From Spirochaetota bacterium (GTDB lineage: Bacteria > Spirochaetota > UBA4802 > JAFGDQ01), in assembly GCA_016932015.1 (NCBI GenBank), contig JAFGDQ010000104.1, positions 1 to 64,000 of the forward strand: a stretch of 64,000 nucleotides of DNA, given 5' to 3'. The position numbers and the translations under genes were made by a program. Below, one piece after another: positions 27,310 to 35,399 of the stretch. Positions within the stretch are counted from its first letter, which is position 1. Each line of letters opens with the position of its first letter. The notes beneath the pieces were generated by a model. The model was not told the DNA's origin. It was given only the letters and a program-made list of their open reading frames with translations, and ran no database searches.

Positions 27310-27547
27310 AATAATCCTCGTCTTTCTTGAGCCAGTATTTCCCGATCAGTTTTGATATGATTATTAAAACCGCGCATGCTATAAAACCGAAAACGGCATG
27401 AATACCGGGTATTTTATCCCATACATGCTGTATATGTTTATGTATCAGGAATTCACAGAGAACACTGATCATCAGAATAACAATACATGCTGTCTTAAGC
27501 TTTTTGATATTTTCAGGTTTGTCAAACCAGTCGAATTCCTTTTTCAT
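27299..27547 (-). CDS. Small two-helix membrane protein of the Mrp cluster
   Basis: 82 aa. Starts 'MKKEFDWFDKPENIKKLK', has two membrane helices (about 19-35 and 50-68) and a charged tail. Lies between two antiporter-like subunits with overlap on one side and a 3-bp gap on the other, so it is translated with the complex. I recall similar short proteins beside Mrp-like clusters in anaerobes but cannot name the family. Probably an accessory subunit. Confidence 0.65.
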   Translation of the reverse strand: MKKEFDWFDKPENIKKLKTACIVILMISVLCEFLIHKHIQHVWDKIPGIHAVFGFIACAVLIIISKLIGKYWLKKDEDYYDK

Positions 27548-27550
27548 TTT

Positions 27551-29029
27551 CTACACTCCAAGTACTGATCTTGCAGCTGAGCGCGCGAGATTTAAGAATA
27601 TATCAGGATAAAAGAATAAAGCTATTGAGACAAGAGCCGTGAAGACAGGAGGTATAATTGTCAGCAGCGGAGCCTCCTTAACTTCCGTATATACAATTGA
27701 TTCGTCTTTAGCAAAGAACGCATTATATACAATAGGCATAAAATAAGCTGCGTTCAAAAGCGAGCTTGTAAGAAGCACCACCAGTATGGGAATTTCAGAA
27801 TACTCTATTGTACCCATTGCCAGATTCCACTTGCTCCAGAATCCTCCAAGAGGAGGCACGCCGATAATGCTTAGAGAACCGAAAAAGAACGCAATCATTG
27901 TGACAGGCATTTTCTTACCAATGCCTTTAAGCTGGCTGATGTTCTTGAAACCCGTGTTTACGAGTATTGCGCCTGCGCAGAAGAACAATGTTATTTTTCC
28001 GAAAGCATGCATTGCAATATGAACTATGCCGCCGGTGATTCCGGATACACTTAACAGCCCGCCGGCAAGCACAATATATGAAAGCTGTGCAACAGTGGAA
28101 TACGCGAGCCTTGCTTTAAGATTATCCTGCTTCAGCGCGAACAGCGAACCTGCGATTATGGTAATTGAAACAAAATAAACCAGAAAACCGTCAAACCTCA
28201 TAAATTCCAGCAGGTCCGTTCCGAAAATGTATAACAAAACCCTTAGCAGAGAAAAGACTCCTACTTTTACCACAGCAACAGCATGAAGCAGGGAGCTGAC
28301 AGGAGTAGGTGCAACCATGGCAGACGGAAGCCATGAATGCATCGGCATTATGGCTGCCTTCCCTATTCCCGCGAGAAACAGCGCGAACATAACAACAAGC
28401 ATATAATCAGGAATTGAATGCGTCAATATGCCGAACCTGTTAAAATCAAGTGTGCCTGTATAGTAATACGTAAGAATAACCGCAGGCAGGAAAAAAGCAA
28501 TTGATGAACCCATCAGAAAAGTAAGATATTTTCTCCCCCCGAAATGTGCTTCCTTGTCCTGATGATGAGTAACAAGTGAGAATGTTGACAAAGAAAGTAT
28601 TTCGTAGAACATATAAAGTGTCAGCAGATTGGCGGAAAACGCAACTCCGAGAGCAGATGATATGGCAACCGCGAAGAACGAAAAGAATCTGGTCTGCGAA
28701 TGCTCTTTTAGAGCCCTCATATAACCTATAGAATAGACAGTCGTTACAATCCACAAGCTCGATGAAACAAGAGCGAAAAGTATACCAAATGAATCTACTT
28801 TGAACGAAATACCGACCTCAGGAAGAATATCAATCAGATTATAAGTTATTTCAGTGCCATTGTATACAGACGGCGCCATTGATACAACAAGGCCGAACGT
28901 AACAGACGCAACCATGAATGTCATCAGTTCTCGGATATTCGGCCATCTTTTAAAAAGAATTATCAATATTGGGCCTGCCATTGCGATAAGTACTGCTACA
29001 AACGGAATTATTGATTCAATTGTCTGCAT
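27551..29029 (-). CDS. mrpD: Antiporter-like subunit, MrpD/NuoM-N type (second copy)
   Basis: 492 aa, about 14 membrane helices. 'LYMFYEILSLSTFSLVTH' carries the conserved helix-5 Glu; 'PMHSWLPSAMVAPTPVSSLLHAVAVVKVG' is the classical helix 7-8 signature with Lys; 'HIAMHAFGKITLFFCAG' follows. Couples ion movement in Mrp antiporters and related hydrogenases. Middle of the operon, 19 bp after the next D-type gene. Confidence 0.9.
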   Translation of the reverse strand: MQTIESIIPFVAVLIAMAGPILIILFKRWPNIRELMTFMVASVTFGLVVSMAPSVYNGTEITYNLIDILPEVGISFKVDSFGILFALVSSSLWIVTTVYSIGYMRALKEHSQTRFFSFFAVAISSALGVAFSANLLTLYMFYEILSLSTFSLVTHHQDKEAHFGGRKYLTFLMGSSIAFFLPAVILTYYYTGTLDFNRFGILTHSIPDYMLVVMFALFLAGIGKAAIMPMHSWLPSAMVAPTPVSSLLHAVAVVKVGVFSLLRVLLYIFGTDLLEFMRFDGFLVYFVSITIIAGSLFALKQDNLKARLAYSTVAQLSYIVLAGGLLSVSGITGGIVHIAMHAFGKITLFFCAGAILVNTGFKNISQLKGIGKKMPVTMIAFFFGSLSIIGVPPLGGFWSKWNLAMGTIEYSEIPILVVLLTSSLLNAAYFMPIVYNAFFAKDESIVYTEVKEAPLLTIIPPVFTALVSIALFFYPDIFLNLARSAARSVLGV

Positions 29030-29048
29030 AATATTCGTTAATTAACTC

Positions 29049-30542
29049 TTATAAATTTGGAGTAACATGTTCAATTATATTTGTAATTATTGTCTGATTA
29101 TATATACCTGTAAAAATTATTATCAGCGAAACCAGCATTGATGGCAGAAGCATTGTTGCCGGAGCTTCGCTGATAAGCGACCCGGAGCCAAGCTCTTCAT
29201 GTCCGCCCGAATCGTGCCCGTGATCAAAGCCGTACCCGATCTCAAATATCCTGAAAAACAGTACCACATTGACCAGGCTGGAAAAGAGCAGTGCTGCTGC
29301 AAACGGCCAGGCGTTGCCGATAATCGCGCCCTTTATAAGATACCATTTACTGAAGAATCCGCATGTGGGCGGAACTCCGATAACAGAAAGAGCAATTATA
29401 ACAAAAGCCCCCATTGTAACCGGCATCTTTTTAAACAAATCCTTAAAGTCCGTAAGATTGTGGAAACCTGTCTTATACTTAACAATACCGGCAATAAAGA
29501 AAAGTCCTGCAGTCATTACTGCGTCATTCAGTATATGAAGAATTGCACCTTTAATGGCAGTCGGATTAAACAGGCCGATTCCTCCTACTATATAACCAAT
29601 CTCAGCTACTATAATGAAGCACAGCATTCTCTTAAAGTCTGTCTGGGCTATTGACATAATTGCGCCGTAAATAATAGCAGCAAATCCGAGCCAGAGCATA
29701 ATCTTTGTTACCGGAAGGTTTGCGGTAATGAACTCAGGCTTGAAAATAGTAAAAATTACTCTCACAAGAATATAGGCTGATATTTTGGTCATAAGAGGTG
29801 CTATAAGCGCGCTGCTTGCAGAAGGAGCTTTTGTATAAGCATCAGGCATCCATATATACATAGGGAACAAAGCCATCTTTATGATCAGACCGGCAAGAAT
29901 AAAGGCAAAGGCGATATGAATAACGCTGGTGTTGTTGACCTGCTGCAGCAAAGCGGCAATGTCCGCCATATTCAGCGAGCCTGTCATTATGTAAATATAG
30001 CCTACACCAATCAGGTAAAAACTTGCCCCTATTGTACCTATTATTATATATTTAAATGCTGCGAAAAGGGCGCCATCCTCTCCAATCGCAATTAATGCGT
30101 AGCCGGCAAGAGATGAAATTTCAAGAAACACGTAAAGATTGAACATATCCCCTGTGATGACAATTCCAAGGAAACCTGTTGCCTGAAGCAGGAACACGGT
30201 ATAAAATGCCGTTTTTTTATTGGGGAACTCCTTTTCAATACTTTTCCTGGAATAAACTGCCGTAAGCAAAGCTATTGCGGATACGACCACAAGCATTAAA
30301 GCATTGAGATGATCGATTACATATTCAATACCCCATGGCGGTGTCCAGCCTCCAAGATTGTAATGAATAGTACCGGTATTGAGCACCTTAACAAAAACAG
30401 TTACTGAAAAAGCTGCTGAAAGAGCAAGTGCTGTTAAGATCCAGAAATAACAGAGAGACTTTCTCCATAATCCGACAACCGGAGTTAAAAGAGCAAAAAT
30501 AAGCGGAATTACTATAATTAATACAGGAGCTTGATCTATCAT
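29049..30542 (-). CDS. mrpD: Antiporter-like subunit, MrpD type (first copy)
   Basis: 497 aa, about 14 membrane helices. 'LYVFLEISSLAGYALIAI' (helix 5 Glu), 'PMYIWMPDAYTKAPSASSALIAPLMTKI' (helix 7-8 with Lys) and 'HILNDAVMTAGLFFIAG' (helix 10) are all present. A His/Asp-rich loop near residue 455 ('DHGHDSGGHEE') could bind metal. Overlaps the mrpC gene by 4 bp (ATGA), so coupling is tight. Confidence 0.9.
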   Translation of the reverse strand: MIDQAPVLIIVIPLIFALLTPVVGLWRKSLCYFWILTALALSAAFSVTVFVKVLNTGTIHYNLGGWTPPWGIEYVIDHLNALMLVVVSAIALLTAVYSRKSIEKEFPNKKTAFYTVFLLQATGFLGIVITGDMFNLYVFLEISSLAGYALIAIGEDGALFAAFKYIIIGTIGASFYLIGVGYIYIMTGSLNMADIAALLQQVNNTSVIHIAFAFILAGLIIKMALFPMYIWMPDAYTKAPSASSALIAPLMTKISAYILVRVIFTIFKPEFITANLPVTKIMLWLGFAAIIYGAIMSIAQTDFKRMLCFIIVAEIGYIVGGIGLFNPTAIKGAILHILNDAVMTAGLFFIAGIVKYKTGFHNLTDFKDLFKKMPVTMGAFVIIALSVIGVPPTCGFFSKWYLIKGAIIGNAWPFAAALLFSSLVNVVLFFRIFEIGYGFDHGHDSGGHEELGSGSLISEAPATMLLPSMLVSLIIIFTGIYNQTIITNIIEHVTPNL

Positions 30543-30916
30543 TTAATCCTCTTTAAAAGTTCGTCTTCTTCCAGAGTACCGTACTGTTTATACATTAAGA
30601 TAAGAACAGCCAGAGCTACTCCCAGAGTTGCCACCATAACAACTATTGCTGTAAGCATAAGAACATGAGGGAGAGGATTTAAATATTTGCCCGCGTCAAT
30701 CGCATGGGAATGCAGGTCTGAATCAAGAAGTATAGGCAATGTACCGTCTTTCTTGCATCCAATTGAAACATAAAAAAGAATGATGCTTGTCTGCATAATG
30801 TTCATGCCGATTACTTTTTTAACCAGGTTCTTTTTAACAATGATGGCGTAAAATCCGATCAGAAAAAGAACGATATAAAAAAGATAATTATATTTTGTTA
30901 CTATAAAATCAATCAT
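30539..30916 (-). CDS. mrpC: MrpC/NuoK-like subunit
   Basis: 125 aa with three membrane helices. 'GFYAIIVKKNLVKKVIGMNIMQTSIILFYVSIG' and 'DPLPHVLMLTAIVVMVA'-type core (here 'LNPLPHVLMLTAIVVMVATLGVALAV') are the MrpC/MbhG signature. In Mrp complexes it bridges the D subunits to the small subunits. Overlaps the next gene by 8 bp. Confidence 0.92.
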   Translation of the reverse strand: MIDFIVTKYNYLFYIVLFLIGFYAIIVKKNLVKKVIGMNIMQTSIILFYVSIGCKKDGTLPILLDSDLHSHAIDAGKYLNPLPHVLMLTAIVVMVATLGVALAVLILMYKQYGTLEEDELLKRIK

Positions 30917-31202
30917 GGCTTTTCCTGCCTTTCAGATTCTTCAGTAATAAGATGCATGCTATTCCAGCGGTAAAAATTACAGTTGTTTCTCCGAGAGTGT
31001 CATATCCCCTGTAATCAGCAAGAATTGTTGTTACCATGTTAGGAGTATGCGCATCTTTATAAGTATTCTGAATGTATTCCGGTGAAACATGCCTGCTTGC
31101 AGGAGAATCAGGATCAGCCAGGTCAGGCATTCCGGCGACTCCGTATATAAGTATAATGCCTGTTATTACAATAAAAAAAAGAGACAGAATTTTAAACTTC
31201 AA
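30909..31202 (-). CDS. MbhE-like subunit (C-terminal MrpA segment)
   Basis: 97 aa. 'NMVTTILADYRGYDTLGETTVIFTAGIACILLL' is the hallmark of MbhE and of the equivalent C-terminal piece of MrpA; N-terminal helix about 5-22. In split-type Mrp/Mbh systems this piece is encoded separately, as here. Overlaps the DUF4040 gene by 4 bp. Confidence 0.88.
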   Translation of the reverse strand: MKFKILSLFFIVITGIILIYGVAGMPDLADPDSPASRHVSPEYIQNTYKDAHTPNMVTTILADYRGYDTLGETTVIFTAGIACILLLKNLKGRKSHD

Positions 31203-31444
31203 TCCTTTGACCTCCTTGTTGTTTTTATTATAGCAACAACCATCAGAATCGTGCCGATTCCCGAACTGACTGACGCTTCAGTAAAGGCGACATCAACAGC
31301 TCCCATTTCCGCCCATAAAAGGCACATAAAGAAACTGTATGCTCCGAGTATTACAACCGCGCTCAAAAGATCTTTCACAGTTATAGCGGTAATTGCGCAT
31401 ATAAGCACAAAAATCATAATTATAAAATTAAAGGGAGTGATCAT
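31199..31444 (-). CDS. DUF4040 / MbhD-like subunit
   Basis: 81 aa, three helices. 'KDLLSAVVILGAYSFFMCLLWAEMGAVDVAFTEASVSSGIGTILMV' is the DUF4040/MbhD core, another part of the C-terminal half of MrpA. Overlaps the mrpG gene by 17 bp. Confidence 0.88.
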   Translation of the reverse strand: MITPFNFIIMIFVLICAITAITVKDLLSAVVILGAYSFFMCLLWAEMGAVDVAFTEASVSSGIGTILMVVAIIKTTRRSKD

Positions 31445-31763
31445 CTTTTTTCCCCTCTTTCATCCATGGTTTAACCCCGGATTTAAGTCCGGCCTTGGAT
31501 ATAGCATGTGTGGCAGTAGGCTGAGCCATGAACATAAAAACAGCAATAACCAGAACCTTTAAAGCTGTCAGGTTTACGCCTGTGTATAAAGCGATACTGA
31601 TAAGGCACAACAGTACTGCCAGAGTATCCCCTTTACCTGTAGCATGCAGCCGCGTAAAAAAATCGGGAAAGCGCAAAAGGCCGACAGTTGCAGTAAAGAA
31701 GAAGAAAAATCCGCCAATCATAAAAATCACAGCTAATACGGACAATATTGAAGTTAAACTCAT
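31428..31763 (-). CDS. mrpG: MrpG subunit
   Basis: 111 aa, three helices. 'ATVGLLRFPDFFTRLHATGKGDTLAVLLCLI' is the MrpG/PhaG/MbhC signature. C-terminal tail is basic. Three base pairs separate it from mrpF. Confidence 0.93.
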   Translation of the reverse strand: MSLTSILSVLAVIFMIGGFFFFFTATVGLLRFPDFFTRLHATGKGDTLAVLLCLISIALYTGVNLTALKVLVIAVFMFMAQPTATHAISKAGLKSGVKPWMKEGKKDDHSL

Positions 31764-31766
31764 TTA

Positions 31767-32027
31767 TTATTTCTCCGATTCAAGATATCTTGCTACAGCC
31801 AGAGTGCCGATAAAATTGAGCAGCGCATATACGATACTGATATCAATGAACATATCTACCCTGTCATATACGATTCCAATAATTAAAAGGATGACGAGTG
31901 TTTTCGTACCTATCGCGGACATAGCCGCTACTCTGTTGTAAATACCGGGACCGAAAGCAACGCGGTATAGTACAAGCAGAATCAGTACACATAAACCGAT
32001 TCCCATTATGATAAAAAACGTTACCAT
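31767..32027 (-). CDS. mrpF: MrpF subunit
   Basis: 86 aa, three helices. 'VLYRVAFGPGIYNRVAAMSAIGTKTLVILLIIG' followed by 'DISIVYALLNFIGTLAVARYLE' is the MrpF/MbhB signature. Starts immediately after the mrpB stop. Confidence 0.92.
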   Translation of the reverse strand: MVTFFIIMGIGLCVLILLVLYRVAFGPGIYNRVAAMSAIGTKTLVILLIIGIVYDRVDMFIDISIVYALLNFIGTLAVARYLESEK

Positions 32028-32498
32028 TTATTCCTCTTCGTCCGTATTATTCTCTGGAGCGGATTCACCAAACGATGAAATATTAATAAAGATAGATACC
32101 ATTACCGCCATTACAGCTAACCCGACTCCGGTCTCAACTCCCAGAATACCAAGCGACCTTGCATGAGCCGCGTCAACATGCAGTATTTTACTCAGGTATC
32201 CGTAATCAAGATAATTGCCGGATAGTATAAGGCACAAAGCACCGATGCCCGCGTAAATAAAAACACCGAAACTGCTGAAAAGAGTAATAGCCTTTTTAGA
32301 TATTTTTTTCCTTGCTTCAACAATGCCGTGAGTAATAATAAGGAGAATAAAACTCGCTCCCAGTATAACCCCGCCCTGGAACCCGCCGCCCGGGCTGTAA
32401 TGCCCGTGCATCAACACATAAAGAGCGTACAGCTGAATAAAGGGAATTATCAGCCTGGCTATTGTCATTACTATTATATCATCTGATTTATTTATCAT
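32028..32498 (-). CDS. mrpB: MrpB subunit
   Basis: 156 aa, four helices. 'ARLIIPFIQLYALYVLMHGHYSPGGGFQGGVILGASFIL' is the MnhB domain core; acidic tail at the C-terminus (E-x-N-N-T-D-E-E-E). Normally sits beside the MrpA C-terminal parts in the complex. Confidence 0.92.
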   Translation of the reverse strand: MINKSDDIIVMTIARLIIPFIQLYALYVLMHGHYSPGGGFQGGVILGASFILLIITHGIVEARKKISKKAITLFSSFGVFIYAGIGALCLILSGNYLDYGYLSKILHVDAAHARSLGILGVETGVGLAVMAVMVSIFINISSFGESAPENNTDEEE

Positions 32499-32518
32499 AG
32501 CATACCTGAACTGTTAAA

Positions 32519-33241
32519 TTATAGATTTTTCCTGAGTTCGCTGAAAATAGCGGCAACATCAAGAACATCCTGTATATAAATATGATCAGCTTCCATAAAA
32601 ATATGCGCTATACGGTCTTCCATCTCCCCTGACTTGAGATCATCAGCCACCTTCCGGTCCAGAGCGTGAATAAAAAATTCTCCGTCATGAATATTCATAG
32701 TAATAGTACCGGGAGTCAGTGTAATGGAATTGGCTAGCGCGACCCATGAAATATCGCTCTCGAGTTTAGTTCTGAATTTTACAATATGAGGATCAATATA
32801 CATTCCGGGCTTCAGCACGAGTTTTGCGACATAAAAATTGGATGTTATTATCTGATACATAAGCCATGGAATATAACGCAGAAAGCGGAAAATGGTTAAG
32901 CGTATATCCCCGACCCTGACATTTGCAAATAACAGATCATATGTAAGGAAGGAAATTAAAAGAGAACAAATAAAACCCAGTGTCATATGAAAAAGATCAA
33001 ATTTCCCGGATAAGAGCAGCCAGAAAACAAACAGAAGTAAAAAAGAAACTGCAATATTCTGAACCTTCCCTTTCCGGCTCTTTGCCCCTTTTAATATCTC
33101 ATTGATTTTTTTTTCTTCAATGGAGCGTGTCCTTGAAGTCAGCCTTACAGCTGTTTCAAGCAGTCCGACTGAGTCGGATTTGGCCTTCTCCATTATCTTA
33201 AAAGAAGAATCCATTGCTTCAATTAAAAGTGTAACTTCCAT
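32519..33241 (-). CDS. mrpE: MrpE subunit with N-terminal extension
   Basis: 240 aa. The MrpE/MbhA core (about 60-225) has two hydrophobic stretches, 'RFLRYIPWLMYQIITSNFYVAKLVL' and 'ANSITLTPGTITMNIHDGEFFIHALD'. Usual MrpE is about 150-165 aa, so the first 60 or so residues are an extra charged cytoplasmic segment with E-E-K-K. First structural gene of the antiporter set. AAGG just before the ATG. Confidence 0.9.
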   Translation of the reverse strand: MEVTLLIEAMDSSFKIMEKAKSDSVGLLETAVRLTSRTRSIEEKKINEILKGAKSRKGKVQNIAVSFLLLFVFWLLLSGKFDLFHMTLGFICSLLISFLTYDLLFANVRVGDIRLTIFRFLRYIPWLMYQIITSNFYVAKLVLKPGMYIDPHIVKFRTKLESDISWVALANSITLTPGTITMNIHDGEFFIHALDRKVADDLKSGEMEDRIAHIFMEADHIYIQDVLDVAAIFSELRKNL

Positions 33242-33280
33242 TTACCTTACCGAAACTAATTAGATTATTAAAGCTGAATA

Positions 33281-34012
33281 TTACGCTATCAGTACAGGCA
33301 GTTTTGAATTCTGACAAACCTGCAATGCGCTTTTTCCATTGAATATCTTTTTGTTTTTATCGCTTCTCCCCATAACGATCAGGCTGGCTTTATAGTCTTT
33401 TGCAGAAAGCAGTATTTCATCCGCAGTCTCACCTGCGTAAATATGAGACTCTGCATTAATTCCCTGATCAAGGCACAATTTTCTCCTTGAGCTTAGCAAT
33501 TCCTTAAGCTCTCTTATATCCTTAACAGTTAACTTTTTATTTATTACATTTATAATTTCCAGTTCGTTTATGTTTTTTTTACAATCAACAAGAAAATTCA
33601 GGGCTTTATCCGACTCCACAGACCGATTCATGGCTATAACGGGATGCCTGAACATATCCTTAACATCCTGTCCATTAAGAAAAATAACCGGAAAAACAGT
33701 TTTTCTTATAATTTTCTTCAACGCTGTCAGCAGATCAGCAGTGTTATTTTCATTAGTTGAAAACAGAATCAGATCAATATCATTCTGACCGGTTATTTTC
33801 AGAATTGATTTATAACTGATATTCTCGTTCAGAATTTTTATATCTGCATTATCGGCTGATAATTCATTTTTAGAAACGGAATTCGGATCGCTCAGCAATG
33901 CCAGTATCCCGGCTTTACCCGAGTCAAAGGCAACAGACAGATTTTCAAATATTTTTTTATGAGAAATATGCTTATCAGCATTGGAAACATACAGTATTTT
34001 TTTGATGTTCAT
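33281..34012 (-). CDS. Universal stress protein-like (tandem, divergent)
   Basis: 243 aa. Two Usp-like halves: 'KKILYVSNADK' and 'HPVIAMNRSVESDKALNFL' open each; the second ends 'ASLIVMGRSDKNKKIFNGKSALQVCQNSKLPVLIA', keeping the G-x2-G-x-(9)-G-like region only loosely, so ATP binding is uncertain. Sits between a second Usp gene and mrpE in the operon and may tune antiporter activity or expression. Confidence 0.78.
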   Translation of the reverse strand: MNIKKILYVSNADKHISHKKIFENLSVAFDSGKAGILALLSDPNSVSKNELSADNADIKILNENISYKSILKITGQNDIDLILFSTNENNTADLLTALKKIIRKTVFPVIFLNGQDVKDMFRHPVIAMNRSVESDKALNFLVDCKKNINELEIINVINKKLTVKDIRELKELLSSRRKLCLDQGINAESHIYAGETADEILLSAKDYKASLIVMGRSDKNKKIFNGKSALQVCQNSKLPVLIA

Positions 34013-34066
34013 ATTATACAGTTATTCTTTATTAGAATTATTTATTTTTAAAGAAACAATATATAA

Positions 34067-34933
34067 TCAGGATACGAATAAGGTAGGGAACCCCGACTTT
34101 TCAGATAATTCTCTGGGCACACTGCCAAGTATTCTTTTCTTCAAAGGCTCTTCACCTGTGGAGCCTCCGATAATTATGCTTGCTTTTCTTTCTCTGGCCG
34201 CTTTTTCAAGCTGCTCGATTATATTTCCGACATACAGATGCGGTTCAGCATCTATTCCTTCGGATTGCAAACGATCACATAGTTCATCCAGCTTTTTTCT
34301 GTTCTCTTTTCTTTCCTTCTGTACCTCTACCGGTTTTAATGTTTCAAGACGCTTATGATGAATAACATGTACCACCTGCACCTTTTCAACAATATCCTTA
34401 ATGCTTAGAAGAAAAGATACAGCATTCATACTTGAAGGAGACCAGTCCATTGCAAGCATGGGCCTTTTAAACGGCTTGTCATTTACATTCCCGGATTCCT
34501 GCAGAAATTTATATACCATTACAGGCTTTGATACTTCCCTGATCACTTCCATTATCTCGGATCCATGATAAAGTTCCTGGATGCGGCCTTTTTTCTGATG
34601 TCCCATTACTATCAGATCAACATCCTCATCCTCGGCAATGGACACAATCTTAGGAACCTGATTGCCGACTACTATGTGCGCCCCGACTTCCATGCCCTCT
34701 TCAAAAAGAGTTTCGGCCCAGTCAATAAAACGCACATTTGCAATTTCTTTCAGCTTAACTTCCTCGCTCTTCAGATAGCCGACACCTCTCTGCATCGCAA
34801 CCTCTTTCCTGTCTATAACATGAAGAAAGATAACATGATTCAGCCCGGCCTGCTTCAAATCCATCAGAGCCTGAAGTGCGTCAAACCACAGTTCCTCAAA
34901 TTCAGTAACATATAGTATTTTCTTTATTGGCAC
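34067..34933 (-). CDS. Tandem universal stress protein
   Basis: 288 aa. First domain 3-150 ('KKILYVTEFEELWFDALQAL', 'VDLIVMGHQKKGR'), second 155-288 ('RPMLAMDWSPSSMNAVSFLL', 'ASIIIGGSTGEEPLKKRILGSVPRELSEKSGFPTLFVS'). The ATP-loop pattern is recognisable but altered. Start chosen as GTG 34933 because AGGAGG (34945-34940) sits 6 nt before it; a GTG two codons upstream would have no spacing. Confidence 0.85.
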   Translation of the reverse strand: MPIKKILYVTEFEELWFDALQALMDLKQAGLNHVIFLHVIDRKEVAMQRGVGYLKSEEVKLKEIANVRFIDWAETLFEEGMEVGAHIVVGNQVPKIVSIAEDEDVDLIVMGHQKKGRIQELYHGSEIMEVIREVSKPVMVYKFLQESGNVNDKPFKRPMLAMDWSPSSMNAVSFLLSIKDIVEKVQVVHVIHHKRLETLKPVEVQKERKENRKKLDELCDRLQSEGIDAEPHLYVGNIIEQLEKAARERKASIIIGGSTGEEPLKKRILGSVPRELSEKSGFPTLFVS

Positions 34934-34957
34934 GCGCACCCTCCTGAAGTTACTTAA

Positions 34958-35347
34958 CTAAATCAGTTTTTTTATACTGTCTATCAATTCATCAGGTTCA
35001 ACTGGTTTTTCGAGATATGCGTCCGGTTCAGGTACATTTTCTCCGCCGAACTCGGTCAGCGCTTCCTGGGATCTGAGAAAAGTTCTTTTGGCAATACCGG
35101 ATTGAATAATGACTGGAATATTTTTATATGAATCAGCAGTTTTTAATTCGCGGTAGATTTTGATACCGCTTTGTTTAGGCATAAGGACATCAAGAATGAT
35201 TAAATCGGGATTTTCAGATTTAATGAGATTCATCCCTTCTTCGCCGTTTTTTGCGATAACAGGTTTATAATCATTCTCTTCAAGGACAGTGGTAGTATAA
35301 GTGATAATATCAGGATCGTCATCAACGATAAGTATTTTTTTATTCAT
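34958..35347 (-). CDS. Single-domain response regulator (CheY-like)
   Basis: 129 aa receiver only: 'ILIVDDDPDIIT' acidic pocket, phospho-acceptor Asp in 'LIILDVLMPKQSG', and K in 'AYLEKPVEPDEL'. An insertion 'SQEALTEFGGENVPEPD' lies before the Lys strand. ATG 35347 has GGGGG at 7-nt spacing; the TTG before it is unlikely. Probably a phospho-relay partner of the two adjacent kinases. Confidence 0.9.
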   Translation of the reverse strand: MNKKILIVDDDPDIITYTTTVLEENDYKPVIAKNGEEGMNLIKSENPDLIILDVLMPKQSGIKIYRELKTADSYKNIPVIIQSGIAKRTFLRSQEALTEFGGENVPEPDAYLEKPVEPDELIDSIKKLI

Positions 35348-35399
35348 CAATATTCCCCCACAAGATATTGTTTTAGTATTTTTTTACTGATTCATTTCC

